The notes under the pieces were generated by a model. The model saw only the letters and a list, made by a program, of their open reading frames with translations. It searched no databases and was not told the DNA's origin. The position numbers and the translations under genes were made by a program. Positions 16,122 through 25,068 of a DNA stretch of 55,115 nt are shown here, in pieces. Each line of letters opens with the position of its first letter. Position 1 is the first letter of the stretch. Source of the DNA: Candidatus Bipolaricaulota bacterium (GTDB lineage: Bacteria; Bipolaricaulota; Bipolaricaulia; RBG-16-55-9; DRXL01). Where the stretch lies: the NCBI GenBank assembly GCA_025061735.1, contig JANXAU010000061.1, positions 1 through 55,115 on the forward strand, given 5' to 3'.

Positions 16122-17045
16122 TCAGCTCCGTTTGCTCTCTTTGAGTTTGTAGCCCAATTCTTCCAGGTGCTCTAGAACTTTCTGCAAGGTCTTGTCGCCA
16201 AACCCGTGAATATCTTTGAGTTCTTCGTGGGTCTTCTGTAAAAGATCTTTCAGGGTGAGGACGCCCTTGGCGGCGAGCAGGTTGCACGCGCGCTTGTCGA
16301 AATTCAGCTCTTCCAGAGACTTGCTGAGTTCCTCCGGCTCAACGGCGACGGGTTCGGCCGTCCCCATCGGCAGGGTGAACAACTGAAAGTGCTCGATCAG
16401 CACTTGAGCGGCTCGTTGAAGCGCTTCGTCGGGACGAACCCCGCCGTTGGTGCGGATCTCCAGAACAAGCCGATCGAAGTCGGTGCGCTCGCCCACGCGC
16501 GTCGGCTCCACCCGATAATTGACGCGCTTTACCGGGGAAAAATCCGAGTCTACCGCGATAATCCCCAAGGGCATGTCGCGGCGCTTGTTGCGCTCTGCCG
16601 GACGATACCCGATCCCCGGCTCCACTTCCATGTCCAGCGCCAGTCGCCCCTTCTCGTTGAGCGTGGCGATGACGTGATCGGGATTTATGATCTCCAGGCC
16701 CCGCGGCAGCTCAATATCCCCCGCGCGCACGACCCCCGCCCCCTCGCGCTGCAAATACAAGTGCTTCGGTTCCCCATCGGTCAAGCGAAAGGCGATCTCC
16801 TTGAGATTGAGAATGATCTCTAAGACCGTCTCTTTGACGCCCTCGATTGTATCGTATTCGTGATATTTGTTCTCAAAGCGCACGCGGGTGACCGCCGCAC
16901 CGGGGATCGAAGACAGCAGCACGCGGCGCAGCGAATTCCCCAATGTCATCCCATAGCCGCGCTCCAAAGGCTCAACGATGAAGACCCCCTCGGTGGCGGT
17001 CAACCCCTGAACTTTGATCTTGGGCTTCTCCAGCTCCGCGCGCAT
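16122..17045 (-). CDS. rpoA: RNA polymerase alpha subunit
   Basis: The alpha dimer scaffolds RNA polymerase assembly, and its C-terminal domain contacts promoter DNA and activators. The 307 residues contain the N-terminal dimerisation domain with the LGNSLRRVLLSS motif and the C-terminal helix-hairpin-helix domain (about 235-300, with HGFGDKTLQ). ATG 17045 is chosen over the longer frame from 17078, which overlaps rpsD, because GAGGAGG precedes it and the N-terminus then fits the family. Confidence 0.97.
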   Translation of the reverse strand: MRAELEKPKIKVQGLTATEGVFIVEPLERGYGMTLGNSLRRVLLSSIPGAAVTRVRFENKYHEYDTIEGVKETVLEIILNLKEIAFRLTDGEPKHLYLQREGAGVVRAGDIELPRGLEIINPDHVIATLNEKGRLALDMEVEPGIGYRPAERNKRRDMPLGIIAVDSDFSPVKRVNYRVEPTRVGERTDFDRLVLEIRTNGGVRPDEALQRAAQVLIEHFQLFTLPMGTAEPVAVEPEELSKSLEELNFDKRACNLLAAKGVLTLKDLLQKTHEELKDIHGFGDKTLQKVLEHLEELGYKLKESKRS

Positions 17046-17055
17046 ACTCCTCCTC

Positions 17056-17676
17056 TCAGCGCGAATAGTACTCGACAATCAGATGCATCTGGAGCTTGTG
17101 CTCCAACTGGTCTACCTTGGGGCGATCCAAGACCTGCACCCGACCATCGCGGCGCTCCAGCCATGCCGGCACGCTCTGACGCGGCTTGGCCTCCAGCAGC
17201 GCTTTGATCCCCGGCTTGGCATAGGCATTCGGCTTCAGCTCGATGATATCGCCGGGGCGCACCAGAAACGACGGGATGTTGACGCTCCGCTCGTTGACCA
17301 TAAAGTGCCCATGAGTGACCAATTGGCGCGCCTGAGCGCGCGAAGTGGCCAGCCCCGCCCGATAGACGACGTTATCCAAGCGCCGTTCCAACAGCTCCAG
17401 CAAGAAGTCGCCGGTGACGCCCTTGACGCGCTTGGCCCGCTCCACGTAGCGGCGAAACTGCTCCTCGCGCAGCCCGTAGATGCGCTTGGCCTTCTGTTTC
17501 TCTCGCAGGTGAATGCCGTATTGGCTCAACCGGCCGACCTTGGCCGCGTGCATGCCGGGCGCATAGGGCCGCCGCTCCACCGGGCATTTCTCGGTGTAGC
17601 ACTTCTCGCCCTTGAGAAAGAGCTTCTCGCCCTCGCGCCGACAGAGCCGACACTTCGCTTCCGTGTAGCGTCCCAT
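17056..17676 (-). CDS. rpsD: 30S ribosomal protein S4, zinc-binding form
   Basis: S4 nucleates 30S assembly on 16S rRNA. The 206 residues include a zinc-finger N-terminus (CRLC at residues 9-12, Cys 26 and Cys 31), the ribosomal S4 core and the S4 RNA-binding domain (about 95-160). Cys-bearing S4 is the zinc-replete form. It sits between rpsK and rpoA in the usual alpha-operon order. Confidence 0.97.
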   Translation of the reverse strand: MGRYTEAKCRLCRREGEKLFLKGEKCYTEKCPVERRPYAPGMHAAKVGRLSQYGIHLREKQKAKRIYGLREEQFRRYVERAKRVKGVTGDFLLELLERRLDNVVYRAGLATSRAQARQLVTHGHFMVNERSVNIPSFLVRPGDIIELKPNAYAKPGIKALLEAKPRQSVPAWLERRDGRVQVLDRPKVDQLEHKLQMHLIVEYYSR

Positions 17677-17686
17677 AATGCTCCCT

Positions 17687-18025
17687 TCAGGACGACTTGG
17701 TGCTGCTGTGGCTGACAGGGGTGACGTTCTTGACGTCTTCGATCCTCAGGCCCGCGCCGCGCAGCGTGTTCACGACGGCATTGCGGCCCTGGCCCGCTCC
17801 GTTCACCGTGACGATCAGCGAGCGAATCCCCATCTCTTTCATCTTGGCCAGCAGCGTCTCACAGGCCAACTGCGCGGCGTAGGGCGTGCCCTTCTTGCTG
17901 CCCTTAAAGCCGCGGGTGCCCGGACTGGCCCACGCCAAGACTCGTCCTTCCAAATCCGTTAAAGTCAAGATCGTGTTGTTGAACGTGGAGTGCACGTGCA
18001 GTCTCGCGCGATCGATCTTTTTCAT
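17687..18025 (-). CDS. rpsK: 30S ribosomal protein S11 with atypical C-terminus
   Basis: S11 forms part of the 30S platform near the mRNA exit. The core is clear (FNNTILTLTD, GSKKGTPYAAQLA), but the 112-residue protein lacks the basic tail of most bacterial S11: after VTPVSH it reads SSTKSS and stops, where HNGCRPPKRRRV is usual. No alternative frame restores that tail. It lies between rpsM and rpsD as expected. Confidence 0.94.
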   Translation of the reverse strand: MKKIDRARLHVHSTFNNTILTLTDLEGRVLAWASPGTRGFKGSKKGTPYAAQLACETLLAKMKEMGIRSLIVTVNGAGQGRNAVVNTLRGAGLRIEDVKNVTPVSHSSTKSS

Positions 18026-18035
18026 ATCCAGCTCC

Positions 18036-18413
18036 TCACTTGCCCTTGTCGCGTTTGCCGGCCTTGGCCGGGCGCGGGCCTTTCCACGTGCGGGCGTTGC
18101 TGCGCGTCTTCTGGCCGCGCACCGGCAACCCCACCGTGTGCCGCACCCCGCGATAGCACTTGATCATCTTGAGACGGGCGATGTCGTTCTGCACCTTGCG
18201 GCGCAGATCGCCCTCGACTTGATACTTCGTCTCGATCTCCTTGCGCAACGCCGTGATCTCCTGCTCGGTGAGATCTTTGACTTTCTTGTTCAAGTCGATC
18301 TGCGTCTGTTGCAAGATCTGCCGCGAGAGTGGCCGCCCAATCCCATAGATATACGTGAGCGCCACCTCGATGCGCTTGTTACTAGGCAAATCCACACCGG
18401 CAATACGAGCCAT
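18036..18413 (-). CDS. rpsM: 30S ribosomal protein S13
   Basis: S13 lies in the 30S head and touches the P-site tRNA and the 50S bridge. The 125 residues start [14 protein letters not shown] and contain the YIYGIGR helix-hairpin segment and the C-terminal [14 protein letters not shown](K/R)T motif, all typical. An AGGAG-type ribosome-binding site precedes the ATG. Confidence 0.97.
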   Translation of the reverse strand: MARIAGVDLPSNKRIEVALTYIYGIGRPLSRQILQQTQIDLNKKVKDLTEQEITALRKEIETKYQVEGDLRRKVQNDIARLKMIKCYRGVRHTVGLPVRGQKTRSNARTWKGPRPAKAGKRDKGK

Positions 18414-18430
18414 AGCCTCTCACTGCTCCT

Positions 18431-18547
18431 TTATGTGCCCTGGCGCTGCTTGTGCTTGGGGTTCTTGCAAATCACTAGAACCCGACCGTGACGCCGCACG
18501 ATCTTGCACGATTCGCATATCTTTCTCACGGAACTGCGTACTTTCAT
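18431..18547 (-). CDS. rpmJ: 50S ribosomal protein L36 (zinc form)
   Basis: This 38-residue protein is short enough to escape size-filtered gene calls. It starts [15 protein letters not shown] and has the Cys-Cys-Cys-His zinc site (Cys 11, 14 and 27, His 32). AAGGAG lies five bases before ATG 18547. Its place between infA and rpsM is canonical. Confidence 0.94.
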   Translation of the reverse strand: MKVRSSVRKICESCKIVRRHGRVLVICKNPKHKQRQGT

Positions 18548-18557
18548 AAGCACTCCT

Positions 18558-18779
18558 TCAATCGCGCTCGCGATAGATGATCCGTCCGTGCGTGAGGTCA
18601 TAGGGCGAAAACTCCACCGTGACGGTATCGCCGGGCAAGATCTTGATATAGTTCTTGCGAATCCGCCCCGAAATGTGACAGAGGGTCTCGCTGCCGTCCT
18701 CCAACTGGACTTTGAACATCGAGTTGGGGTAGGCTTCGAGCACCTTGCCCCGCCTGCGAATGAACTCGCCCTTGCCGAT
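18558..18779 (-). CDS. infA: Translation initiation factor IF-1, apparent ATC start
   Basis: IF-1 binds the 30S A site during initiation. The OB-fold core is clear ([27 protein letters not shown]). The only usual start codon, GTG 18743, would give 61 residues and remove the first beta strand. Reading back in frame, ATC at 18779-18777 gives a 73-residue protein whose N-terminus aligns with normal IF-1; a purine-rich GAGGTGAGG is five bases upstream, and the map stop lies just before. There is no in-frame ATG, GTG or TTG between that stop and 18743. A non-AUG start is therefore likely, though a base-call error is possible. Confidence 0.85.
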   Translation of the reverse strand: MGKGEFIRRRGKVLEAYPNSMFKVQLEDGSETLCHISGRIRKNYIKILPGDTVTVEFSPYDLTHGRIIYRERD

Positions 18780-18786
18780 AGAGACC

Positions 18787-19593
18787 TCACCTCACCGTTG
18801 CCAAAGCTCGTTGGGGCTCCACAAGCCCCGTCCCCAACACAACCGGCTCTGCCCCTACCAAGACCATCGCTTCGTAATGCGCCGCGACCGTCGCCCCCGG
18901 CGCCCGGGCCGTCCACCCGTCTTCGAGGACCTCGACCTCCAGAAGATCGCTGGGGCCATCGGCGACCATCGGCTCGATGCAGAGCACCATGCCCTCTCGC
19001 AGCAGCGGGCCTTGTCCCGCCGTTCCGTAGTTGGGAACGGGAGGCTCTTCGTGCATCTCGCGCCCGATGCCGTGCCCCACAAAGTTCGTCACCACCGAGA
19101 GTCCGTAACTGTTAATATATCTCTGAATCGCGCTGGAGATATCTCCCACGCGCCGGCCCGCTCGTGCCTGCTCGATCCCGATCTGTAGCGCCTCGGCCGC
19201 CCGCTGCATCACCCGGCGCTGATAGGTGTAAGCCGGGCTATCGGATTCGCCGCCGATCAGCACGGTGGTCGCCAGATCGGCACAGAACCCCTTGCGCCTC
19301 ATGCCTATATCTATAGAGAGAACATCGCCGGATTTCAAGAGGCGCTGCGCGCTGGGAATCCCATGGACGACCTCGGCGTTTAGCGACGTACAGATCGTCG
19401 CGGGATACCCACGATAGCCCTTGAACGTCGGGCGCCCGCCGATCTCGGCGATCCAGCGCTCGGCCTGGCGATCCAACTCCAGCGTAGCCACGCCGGGACG
19501 GGCCTCCTCGATCAAGCGCCGCAGAATCGCCTGAAGCAGCTCGGCGTTCTCTCGCAAGATCGCGATTTCCTCTTGCGATTTGAGACGAATCAT
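18787..19593 (-). CDS. map: Methionine aminopeptidase, type I
   Basis: It removes the initiator Met from nascent proteins. The 268 residues keep all five metal ligands: Asp 95, Asp 106, His 174, Glu 207 and Glu 241, plus the substrate-binding His 78. There is no N-terminal zinc extension, so it is the short type I form. It follows adk by three bases, in the usual secY-adk-map-infA order. Confidence 0.96.
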   Translation of the reverse strand: MIRLKSQEEIAILRENAELLQAILRRLIEEARPGVATLELDRQAERWIAEIGGRPTFKGYRGYPATICTSLNAEVVHGIPSAQRLLKSGDVLSIDIGMRRKGFCADLATTVLIGGESDSPAYTYQRRVMQRAAEALQIGIEQARAGRRVGDISSAIQRYINSYGLSVVTNFVGHGIGREMHEEPPVPNYGTAGQGPLLREGMVLCIEPMVADGPSDLLEVEVLEDGWTARAPGATVAAHYEAMVLVGAEPVVLGTGLVEPQRALATVR

Positions 19594-19596
19594 CCT

Positions 19597-20220
19597 TCAG
19601 CTCACGGCGGCCTTCACCGCGCGATAGACCTCCTCGACGCTGCCGCGCGCGTCCACCTCGCGCAGCACGCTCTGATTCTGATAGAACTCTAGGACAGGCT
19701 GAATCTCCCGCGTATAAATATCTACACGGTTCTCGATCACCTCAGGGCGATCGTCGCTGCGCTGCATGAGCCGGGTGTGACACGCATCGCAGATCTCATC
19801 GTGCTTGGGGGGGCGCGCTAAGAGATTATAGATCTGTCCGCACTGGGGGCAGAGCCGCCGCGCGCTCAATCTCTTCACGATCTCCTCCCGCGAGAGCGAG
19901 AAGAGCACGGCCCGCTCGACCCGCGTCACGCCGTTGAGCAACTGCGCTTGGCTGAGATTGCGGGGAAAGCCGTCGAGCACAAAGCCCGAGGCCTTCTCTA
20001 GCCGCCCGCGAATCATCGCCACGACCAGCTCATCGGGGACCAGCTCGCCCCGATCCATATAGCTCTTGGCTCTCATGCCCAACTCTGTCTGATTCTGCAC
20101 CTCGGCGCGCAACAGATCCCCCGTCGCAATATGAGGGACGCCCAGCTCTTGGGCTAGGCGTACCGCTTGCGTGCCCTTGCCGGCCCCCGGAGGTCCCAGA
20201 AAGACAATCTTGCGCACCAT
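19597..20220 (-). CDS. adk: Adenylate kinase, zinc LID form
   Basis: It interconverts ATP plus AMP with two ADP. The 207 residues include the P-loop GPPGAGKGT (residues 9-17), the FVLDGFPRN motif and a LID domain with two CxxC pairs (LCPQCG and CDACH), which in this family hold structural zinc. The ATG overlaps the secY stop by one base (TAATG), suggesting coupled translation. Confidence 0.97.
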   Translation of the reverse strand: MVRKIVFLGPPGAGKGTQAVRLAQELGVPHIATGDLLRAEVQNQTELGMRAKSYMDRGELVPDELVVAMIRGRLEKASGFVLDGFPRNLSQAQLLNGVTRVERAVLFSLSREEIVKRLSARRLCPQCGQIYNLLARPPKHDEICDACHTRLMQRSDDRPEVIENRVDIYTREIQPVLEFYQNQSVLREVDARGSVEEVYRAVKAAVS

Positions 20221-21578
20221 TAGAACCGCCGCCCGAAGGCCGCCCCCTTCTCAATCAGGCTCTCGTACTGGCGCTCGACCATATGAGCCTCGATCTGCTT
20301 GATCGTGTCTACGCCGACGCCGACCACGATCAAGAGCGAGGTGCCGCCTAAGAAGACCGCCGTGAAGCCGCTCGCGTTCGTAATAATCATGGGCAAGAGC
20401 GCCATGAAGACCAAGAAGATCGCGCCGATGAAGAGCAAGCGCGACTGCACCGACTCGATGAAATCCGTCGTGGGCTTGCCCGGACGAATCCCGGGGATAA
20501 AGCCGCCCCACTTGCGCAGATTCTCCGCGAGATCTCGGGGGTTAAAGACAATCGCGCTATAGAAGTACGTGAAGAAGAAGATGAGAATCGCGCTGAGCAG
20601 CATATAGAGTTCGCCGCCGCGCGTGAACTGATCGGCCAGCCAGTTGACAAACCCTATCAGCGCGTTGAGCCAGCCGGGGTTGGTCTCGCTGGGGACGGGC
20701 AACATCCCGTTCTGCTGAGCCATCTGAAAGGCCGTCATGGGGATCGCCAGGAGCGCGCTGGCGAAGATGATCGGGATGACGCCTCCTTGGTTGACTTGGA
20801 GGGGCAAGAACGTATTGTGTCCGCCGTAGACGCGTCCTTTGACGATCCGCTTGGCGTACTGAATATCTATGCGTCTGGCGCCCAGTTGCACCATCACCAC
20901 GCCCGCCGTGACAATCACAAACATCGCGATAATCGCAGGAACCCATAAGAACTTTGTGGGATCCGGGTTGTTCGTCACGTCGAACCAAATCTGGCCAAAG
21001 TAGGAGGGGTACTCGGCCAGAATTCCGGCCATGATCAGCATTGAGATCCCTCGCCCAATGCCGTTCTCGGTGATCCTCTCCCCCAGCCACATCAAGAACA
21101 TCGTCCCGGTCGTCAAGGTGATGACCGAGATGAACATAAAGAGCCACAGAGGCTGATTGGGCTGCGTCAGCCCTTGGCTGTGAATCACATAGCTCGTACC
21201 GATGCCCTGTAAGATCGCTAGCCCTACGGTGCCGTAGCGCGTGATCTTGTTGATGACGCGCCGGCCCTCTTCGCCGCGCTCTTGGATCTCTTTGAGCTTG
21301 GGGATGATGGGGATCAATAGACTCAGAATGATCGAAGCGTTGATATACGGGATGACACCGAGCGCGAAGATCGAGAAGCGCTCCAGCGCCCCTCCCGTAA
21401 ACGCACTGAGAAACGCGCCCAGCTGCCCCAACTGAGTGAAGACATCTTGCACGGCTTGCGGGTTGACCCCCGGCACGGGGATCCACGCCCCCAAGCGAAA
21501 GACCAAGATCGCCCAGATCGTAAAGAGAATGCGCTTGCGCAGCTCTGGAATCTTAAATGCTTCTAAGAACCCTTCCAT
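20220..21578 (-). CDS. secY: Preprotein translocase subunit SecY
   Basis: SecY forms the protein-conducting channel of the inner membrane. The 452-residue protein shows ten hydrophobic segments, the plug-region PYINASIIL motif, and the cytoplasmic loops near GGHNTFLPL and FNPRDLAENLR. It starts three bases after rplO in the spc-operon order. Confidence 0.97.
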   Translation of the reverse strand: MEGFLEAFKIPELRKRILFTIWAILVFRLGAWIPVPGVNPQAVQDVFTQLGQLGAFLSAFTGGALERFSIFALGVIPYINASIILSLLIPIIPKLKEIQERGEEGRRVINKITRYGTVGLAILQGIGTSYVIHSQGLTQPNQPLWLFMFISVITLTTGTMFLMWLGERITENGIGRGISMLIMAGILAEYPSYFGQIWFDVTNNPDPTKFLWVPAIIAMFVIVTAGVVMVQLGARRIDIQYAKRIVKGRVYGGHNTFLPLQVNQGGVIPIIFASALLAIPMTAFQMAQQNGMLPVPSETNPGWLNALIGFVNWLADQFTRGGELYMLLSAILIFFFTYFYSAIVFNPRDLAENLRKWGGFIPGIRPGKPTTDFIESVQSRLLFIGAIFLVFMALLPMIITNASGFTAVFLGGTSLLIVVGVGVDTIKQIEAHMVERQYESLIEKGAAFGRRF

Positions 21579-21581
21579 AGG

Positions 21582-22064
21582 TCACTCCGTCTTCTTGGGC
21601 TTCTCTTCAGAAGCGGGCCGCGGCTCCAACTCGATCACCTGACCGCCGGCCGCTAAGATCTTCTCTTTGGCGCTTTGGCTGAACCGATGCGCGTGCACCA
21701 CCAATCGCTTCGTAAGCGAACCGTTCCCCAGAACCTTCACAGACTCCGACTTCTTAATCAGCCCTTGTTGGACAAGCGCTTGGAGGGTCACTTCGGCGCC
21801 ATCGTCGAACCGCTCGTCGAGCTGCCCTACGTTGATAGGCACGTAATCTCGGCGCAGCGCGTTCTTGAAGCCGCGCTTGGGGACGCGCTTCCAGAGAGGC
21901 GTCTGGCCGCCTTCAAACCCAGGGGGCATCCGATACCCCGTACGGGCGGTCTGCCCCTTTCCCCCACGCGTCGAGTAAGTGCCATGGCCGGAGGCGTTGC
22001 CGCGTCCGACGCGCTTGGGACGCTTCTTGCTCCCCGGCGTAGGCCGCAGATCGCTCAGCTTCAC
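21582..22064 (-). CDS. rplO: 50S ribosomal protein L15
   Basis: L15 is a late 50S assembly protein. It has a basic Gly-rich N-terminus (RVGRGNASGHGTYSTRGGKG) and a C-terminal globular part; 160 residues. The GTG start at 22064 overlaps the rpsE stop (GTGA). The gene that usually lies between them, rpmD for L30, is absent. The much longer frame from 22307 only shadows rpsE. Confidence 0.95.
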   Translation of the reverse strand: MKLSDLRPTPGSKKRPKRVGRGNASGHGTYSTRGGKGQTARTGYRMPPGFEGGQTPLWKRVPKRGFKNALRRDYVPINVGQLDERFDDGAEVTLQALVQQGLIKKSESVKVLGNGSLTKRLVVHAHRFSQSAKEKILAAGGQVIELEPRPASEEKPKKTE

Positions 22065-22645
22065 TGGAGGACCTCCTCGGGTTTCTTGTCGCGCGCTTGG
22101 GCCACTTGCTCCAACGTGCGCAAGCGCTTCAGCCCGTCGAGCGTGGCCATGGCTAGCGTTAACGGGTTGGTCGAGCCGCGGGCCTTCGTGAGAATATCGC
22201 GAATCCCCGCGAGCCGACAGATCGCCCCCACCGTTCCCCCCGCGATGATCCCCGTGCCGGGGAAGGCCGGCTTGAGCAGAACCCGCGACGCCTTGAACTT
22301 CCCCCATACCTCGTGAGGGATCGTCCGATCTTCGATCAACGGCACCTGGATCATGCGCCGGCGCGCGTCGTGGATCGCCCGTTGGATGGCCGAGGGCACC
22401 TCACGGGTATTGCCCTTGCCAATCCCTACGCGCCCTTGGCCGTTGCCCACGACCACCGTCGCACGAAAGCTCAGATTCTTTCCGCCCTTGGTCACTTTGG
22501 CCACGCGGCGCAGATCGATCACTTCGTTCTCCAGACCCTCGACCGGGGCGCGGCGCTCCCGCTCGCGAGCCCGCGTGCGCGAAGCCGCCCCAGCGCTGAC
22601 GTTGGCGCTAGGGCTGCTCGCTCCAGAACTTTGCTTCTTCGCCAT
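22061..22645 (-). CDS. rpsE: 30S ribosomal protein S5
   Basis: S5 helps in decoding accuracy and mRNA unwinding at the entry tunnel. The 194 residues carry an unusual Ser/Ala/Arg-rich N-terminal extension of about 35 residues before the double-stranded RNA-binding domain (VAKVTKGGKNLSFRA). The C-terminal domain (GTGIIAGGTVGAICRLAGI) is standard. Confidence 0.96.
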   Translation of the reverse strand: MAKKQSSGASSPSANVSAGAASRTRARERERRAPVEGLENEVIDLRRVAKVTKGGKNLSFRATVVVGNGQGRVGIGKGNTREVPSAIQRAIHDARRRMIQVPLIEDRTIPHEVWGKFKASRVLLKPAFPGTGIIAGGTVGAICRLAGIRDILTKARGSTNPLTLAMATLDGLKRLRTLEQVAQARDKKPEEVLQ

Positions 22646-22656
22646 ACAGATCCTCC

Positions 22657-23010
22657 CTAAAACTCTAGCCCCGCCTGACGACTGGCCTCTGCAAGAGCCT
22701 TCACCACCCCGTGATACCGATACCCTCCACGATCGAAGACGACCCGCTTGATGCCCTTCTGCAGCGCCCGCTCCGCGATCACGCGGCCGAGCGTCTGGGC
22801 GGTCTGGACCGTGCTCTTCTTCAGCCCCAGCTCCGGTTCGAGCGTGCTGGCCGCGACCAACGTCCGCCCTGTGGTATCGTCAATGACCTGCACGCGCAAG
22901 TGCTTCAGGCTCTTATGCACCGACAGGCGCGGGCGCTCCGGCGTGCCAAAGACCTTGAGACGCACCCGCCGATGACGGCGCTGGCGGCGCTCAGCGCGAG
23001 TCAGCTTCAT
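22657..23010 (-). CDS. rplR: 50S ribosomal protein L18
   Basis: L18 binds 5S rRNA. The 117 residues show a very basic N-terminus and the conserved C-terminal [20 protein letters not shown]. Spacing to rplF and rpsE is four and 11 bases. Confidence 0.96.
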   Translation of the reverse strand: MKLTRAERRQRRHRRVRLKVFGTPERPRLSVHKSLKHLRVQVIDDTTGRTLVAASTLEPELGLKKSTVQTAQTLGRVIAERALQKGIKRVVFDRGGYRYHGVVKALAEASRQAGLEF

Positions 23011-23013
23011 ACC

Positions 23014-23583
23014 CTATCCTCCTGAAGCCCCCTTGCCCCCGCCCCCAGCGGCGAGCTTTCCGGCCTTGCGCCGGATCTGCTCGTCTTTGTAGCGGATCCC
23101 GGTGCCCTTGTAGGGCTCTGGCTTGCGCAACGCTCGGATCTCCGCGGCGACTTGGCCGACCAGTTGTTTATCGGGGCTGGTCAGCGTGATCTCCGTCTGG
23201 TCTTTGACCTCGGCCTTCACGTTCTCGGGCAGCTTGTAGCGCACCGGATCGTGAAAGCCGATCTCTAAGACCAATTCTTTGCCCTCGAGCTTGGCGCGAT
23301 ACCCCAGCCCGACCAACTGCAAGGTCTTCGTATACGGCTGCTGTACCCCTTGAATCATATTAGCGATCAGCGAGCGATAAAGCCCATGTCGCGCTTTAAA
23401 TTCTTTTTCATCGCCCTTGCGCGTCACGACGATCGTTCCGTCTTTCAGCTCCACGCTCACATACTGAGGCTCATAGGCTTGGGCGAGCTTGCCGGCCTTG
23501 CCCTCGACCAAGACCCTATCGGGCTGGATCGTCACCTTGACGTCCTTGGGCACCGCAATCGGCAACTTTCCAATTCTGGACAT
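23014..23583 (-). CDS. rplF: 50S ribosomal protein L6
   Basis: L6 lies near the sarcin-ricin loop. The 189 residues begin MSRIGKLPIAVP and end in the EPYKGTGIRYKDEQIRRKAGK motif, followed by a Gly-rich tail. ATG 23583 follows GGGAGG; the longer frame from 23604 lies partly inside rpsH. Confidence 0.96.
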   Translation of the reverse strand: MSRIGKLPIAVPKDVKVTIQPDRVLVEGKAGKLAQAYEPQYVSVELKDGTIVVTRKGDEKEFKARHGLYRSLIANMIQGVQQPYTKTLQLVGLGYRAKLEGKELVLEIGFHDPVRYKLPENVKAEVKDQTEITLTSPDKQLVGQVAAEIRALRKPEPYKGTGIRYKDEQIRRKAGKLAAGGGGKGASGG

Positions 23584-23597
23584 AGGCCTCCCTTCTT

Positions 23598-23993
23598 CTA
23601 CCAAACGCGCAGCAGCAGCTCGCCGCCGACGCGCGCCCGCCGCGCCGCCTTGCCCGTCAATACCCCCTGCGGCGTGCTCAAGATCGCCACGCCAAGACCG
23701 CTGCGCACGCGCGGGATCTCGTGGACGCCTACATAGACACGCCGCCCCGGCTTGGAGACCCGCTCTATCCCCTCCAAGACGGGGTCCTTGCCGCGCTTGC
23801 CCTTGTACTTGAGCACGATCACCAAATCGCGCTTCTTCTCATCGCCCTCCACGCGATACTCTTGAATAAATCCCTCTTCTTGAAGAATGCGCAGGATCTC
23901 CGCCTTCAGTCGAGAGAACGGCACGCGCGTCTCGCGCAGCCGCCGCTGGTTGGCGTTGCGAATGGCCGTTAGCATATTGGCAATCGGGTCCAT
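23598..23993 (-). CDS. rpsH: 30S ribosomal protein S8
   Basis: S8 binds the central domain of 16S rRNA and often regulates the spc operon in other bacteria. The 131 residues start MDPIANMLTAIRNA and end with the typical Gly-rich GVLTGKAARRARVGGELL segment. Confidence 0.96.
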   Translation of the reverse strand: MDPIANMLTAIRNANQRRLRETRVPFSRLKAEILRILQEEGFIQEYRVEGDEKKRDLVIVLKYKGKRGKDPVLEGIERVSKPGRRVYVGVHEIPRVRSGLGVAILSTPQGVLTGKAARRARVGGELLLRVW

Positions 23994-24015
23994 AGCTTCC
24001 TCGCCTCTCTAAAGA

Positions 24016-24201
24016 TCACCACGACGCCTTGCGCACGCCGGGCAGCTCGCCGCGATGGGCCATGGCGCGAAAGCAGAGCCGGCACAGCCCAAAATCCCGA
24101 ATATATCCACGGCGGCGCCCACAGACGCTACACCGTCGCACCCGGCGCGCCGCAAACTTCGGCGGCATTAGCGCCTTGTGTATCCATGATGTCTTGCCCA
24201 T
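24016..24201 (-). CDS. rpsZ: 30S ribosomal protein S14, type Z (zinc)
   Basis: The 61-residue short form of S14 carries two CxxC pairs (CSVCGRRRG and CRLCF) that bind zinc. It is the short type Z form, unlike the longer Cys-free S14 of E. coli. It lies between rplE and rpsH. Confidence 0.95.
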   Translation of the reverse strand: MGKTSWIHKALMPPKFAARRVRRCSVCGRRRGYIRDFGLCRLCFRAMAHRGELPGVRKASW

Positions 24202-24211
24202 GCCAACCTCC

Positions 24212-24742
24212 TTAGTCTTTGAACGGCGCGCCCAGCGCCTTCAGTAAATAACGAGCTTCTCGATCGTTCTTCGCCGTGGTCACAATCGTGATGTCCATCC
24301 CCTGGACTTTCGCAATCTGGTCGTACTTGATCTCCGGGAAGACCAACTGCTCGCTCAAGCCCAGCGAAAAATTCCCCCGGCCGTCAAACGAATCCGACGA
24401 CAACCCGCGAAAGTCACGGATTGCGGGCAGCACTATGTTAAAAAGCTTCTCCAAAAACGCATAGGCGCGCACCTTGCGCAGCGTCACCCGGCAGCCCACC
24501 GGATCGCCCTTGGTCAGCCCAAAGTCCGAGATGCTCTTCTTCGCCTTGGTGATCACGGGCTTCTGCCCCGAGATCAGCGCCAGGTCGCGCGCGCACCCCT
24601 CGATCTTCTTGGGGTCGTCGTGCTCTTTGATGCCCATGTTGATCACGACCTTCTCGATCTTGGGCACCTGCATAATATTCTTATATCCCAGTTCTTTCAT
24701 CAACTTGGGCACAATCTCTTTCTTATAGCGTTCATAGAGCAT
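24212..24742 (-). CDS. rplE: 50S ribosomal protein L5
   Basis: L5 binds 5S rRNA and contacts the P-site tRNA. The 176-residue protein begins [15 protein letters not shown] and has the central [19 protein letters not shown] segment. ATG 24742 follows GAGG at nine bases and is preferred over GTG 24751. Confidence 0.96.
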   Translation of the reverse strand: MLYERYKKEIVPKLMKELGYKNIMQVPKIEKVVINMGIKEHDDPKKIEGCARDLALISGQKPVITKAKKSISDFGLTKGDPVGCRVTLRKVRAYAFLEKLFNIVLPAIRDFRGLSSDSFDGRGNFSLGLSEQLVFPEIKYDQIAKVQGMDITIVTTAKNDREARYLLKALGAPFKD

Positions 24743-24753
24743 AGCCAACACCC

Positions 24754-25068
24754 TCAGTCAAACGTCTTGCCGCACTGCTTGCAGCGTCGTAACTTCTCCC
24801 CCGTCTCGGTGATATGAAAGCCCACGCGTGTGGGCCGGTCGCACTCGGGGCAGACCAGCAAGACGTTCGAGATATGAATCGTGCCCTCCTGCTGGAGGAT
24901 GCCGCCCTCGCGGTGCTTGGCCGACGGGCGCAGATGGCGCGTGATCATCTTCACGCCCTTGACCATGATGCGCTGCTCCTTGGGGAAGACGCGCAGCACC
25001 TCGCCCTCCTTGCCCTTGTCGTTGCCGGCGATCACGCGAACCGTATCCCCTTTGCGGATCTTGTTCAT
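24754..25068 (-). CDS. rplX: 50S ribosomal protein L24 with a zinc-ribbon C-terminus
   Basis: L24 starts 50S assembly. The 104 residues include the KOW motif ([18 protein letters not shown]). The C-terminal part carries two CxxC pairs (VCPECD and RCKQCG) that should hold zinc; many L24 proteins lack these Cys. The ATG overlaps the rplN stop by one base. Confidence 0.95.
   Translation of the reverse strand: MNKIRKGDTVRVIAGNDKGKEGEVLRVFPKEQRIMVKGVKMITRHLRPSAKHREGGILQQEGTIHISNVLLVCPECDRPTRVGFHITETGEKLRRCKQCGKTFD

Noticed and set aside
20557-21486. 309-codon minus-strand frame inside secY
   Set aside because: It is an out-of-frame shadow of secY, rich in Arg, His and Gln, with no hydrophobic segments or family match.
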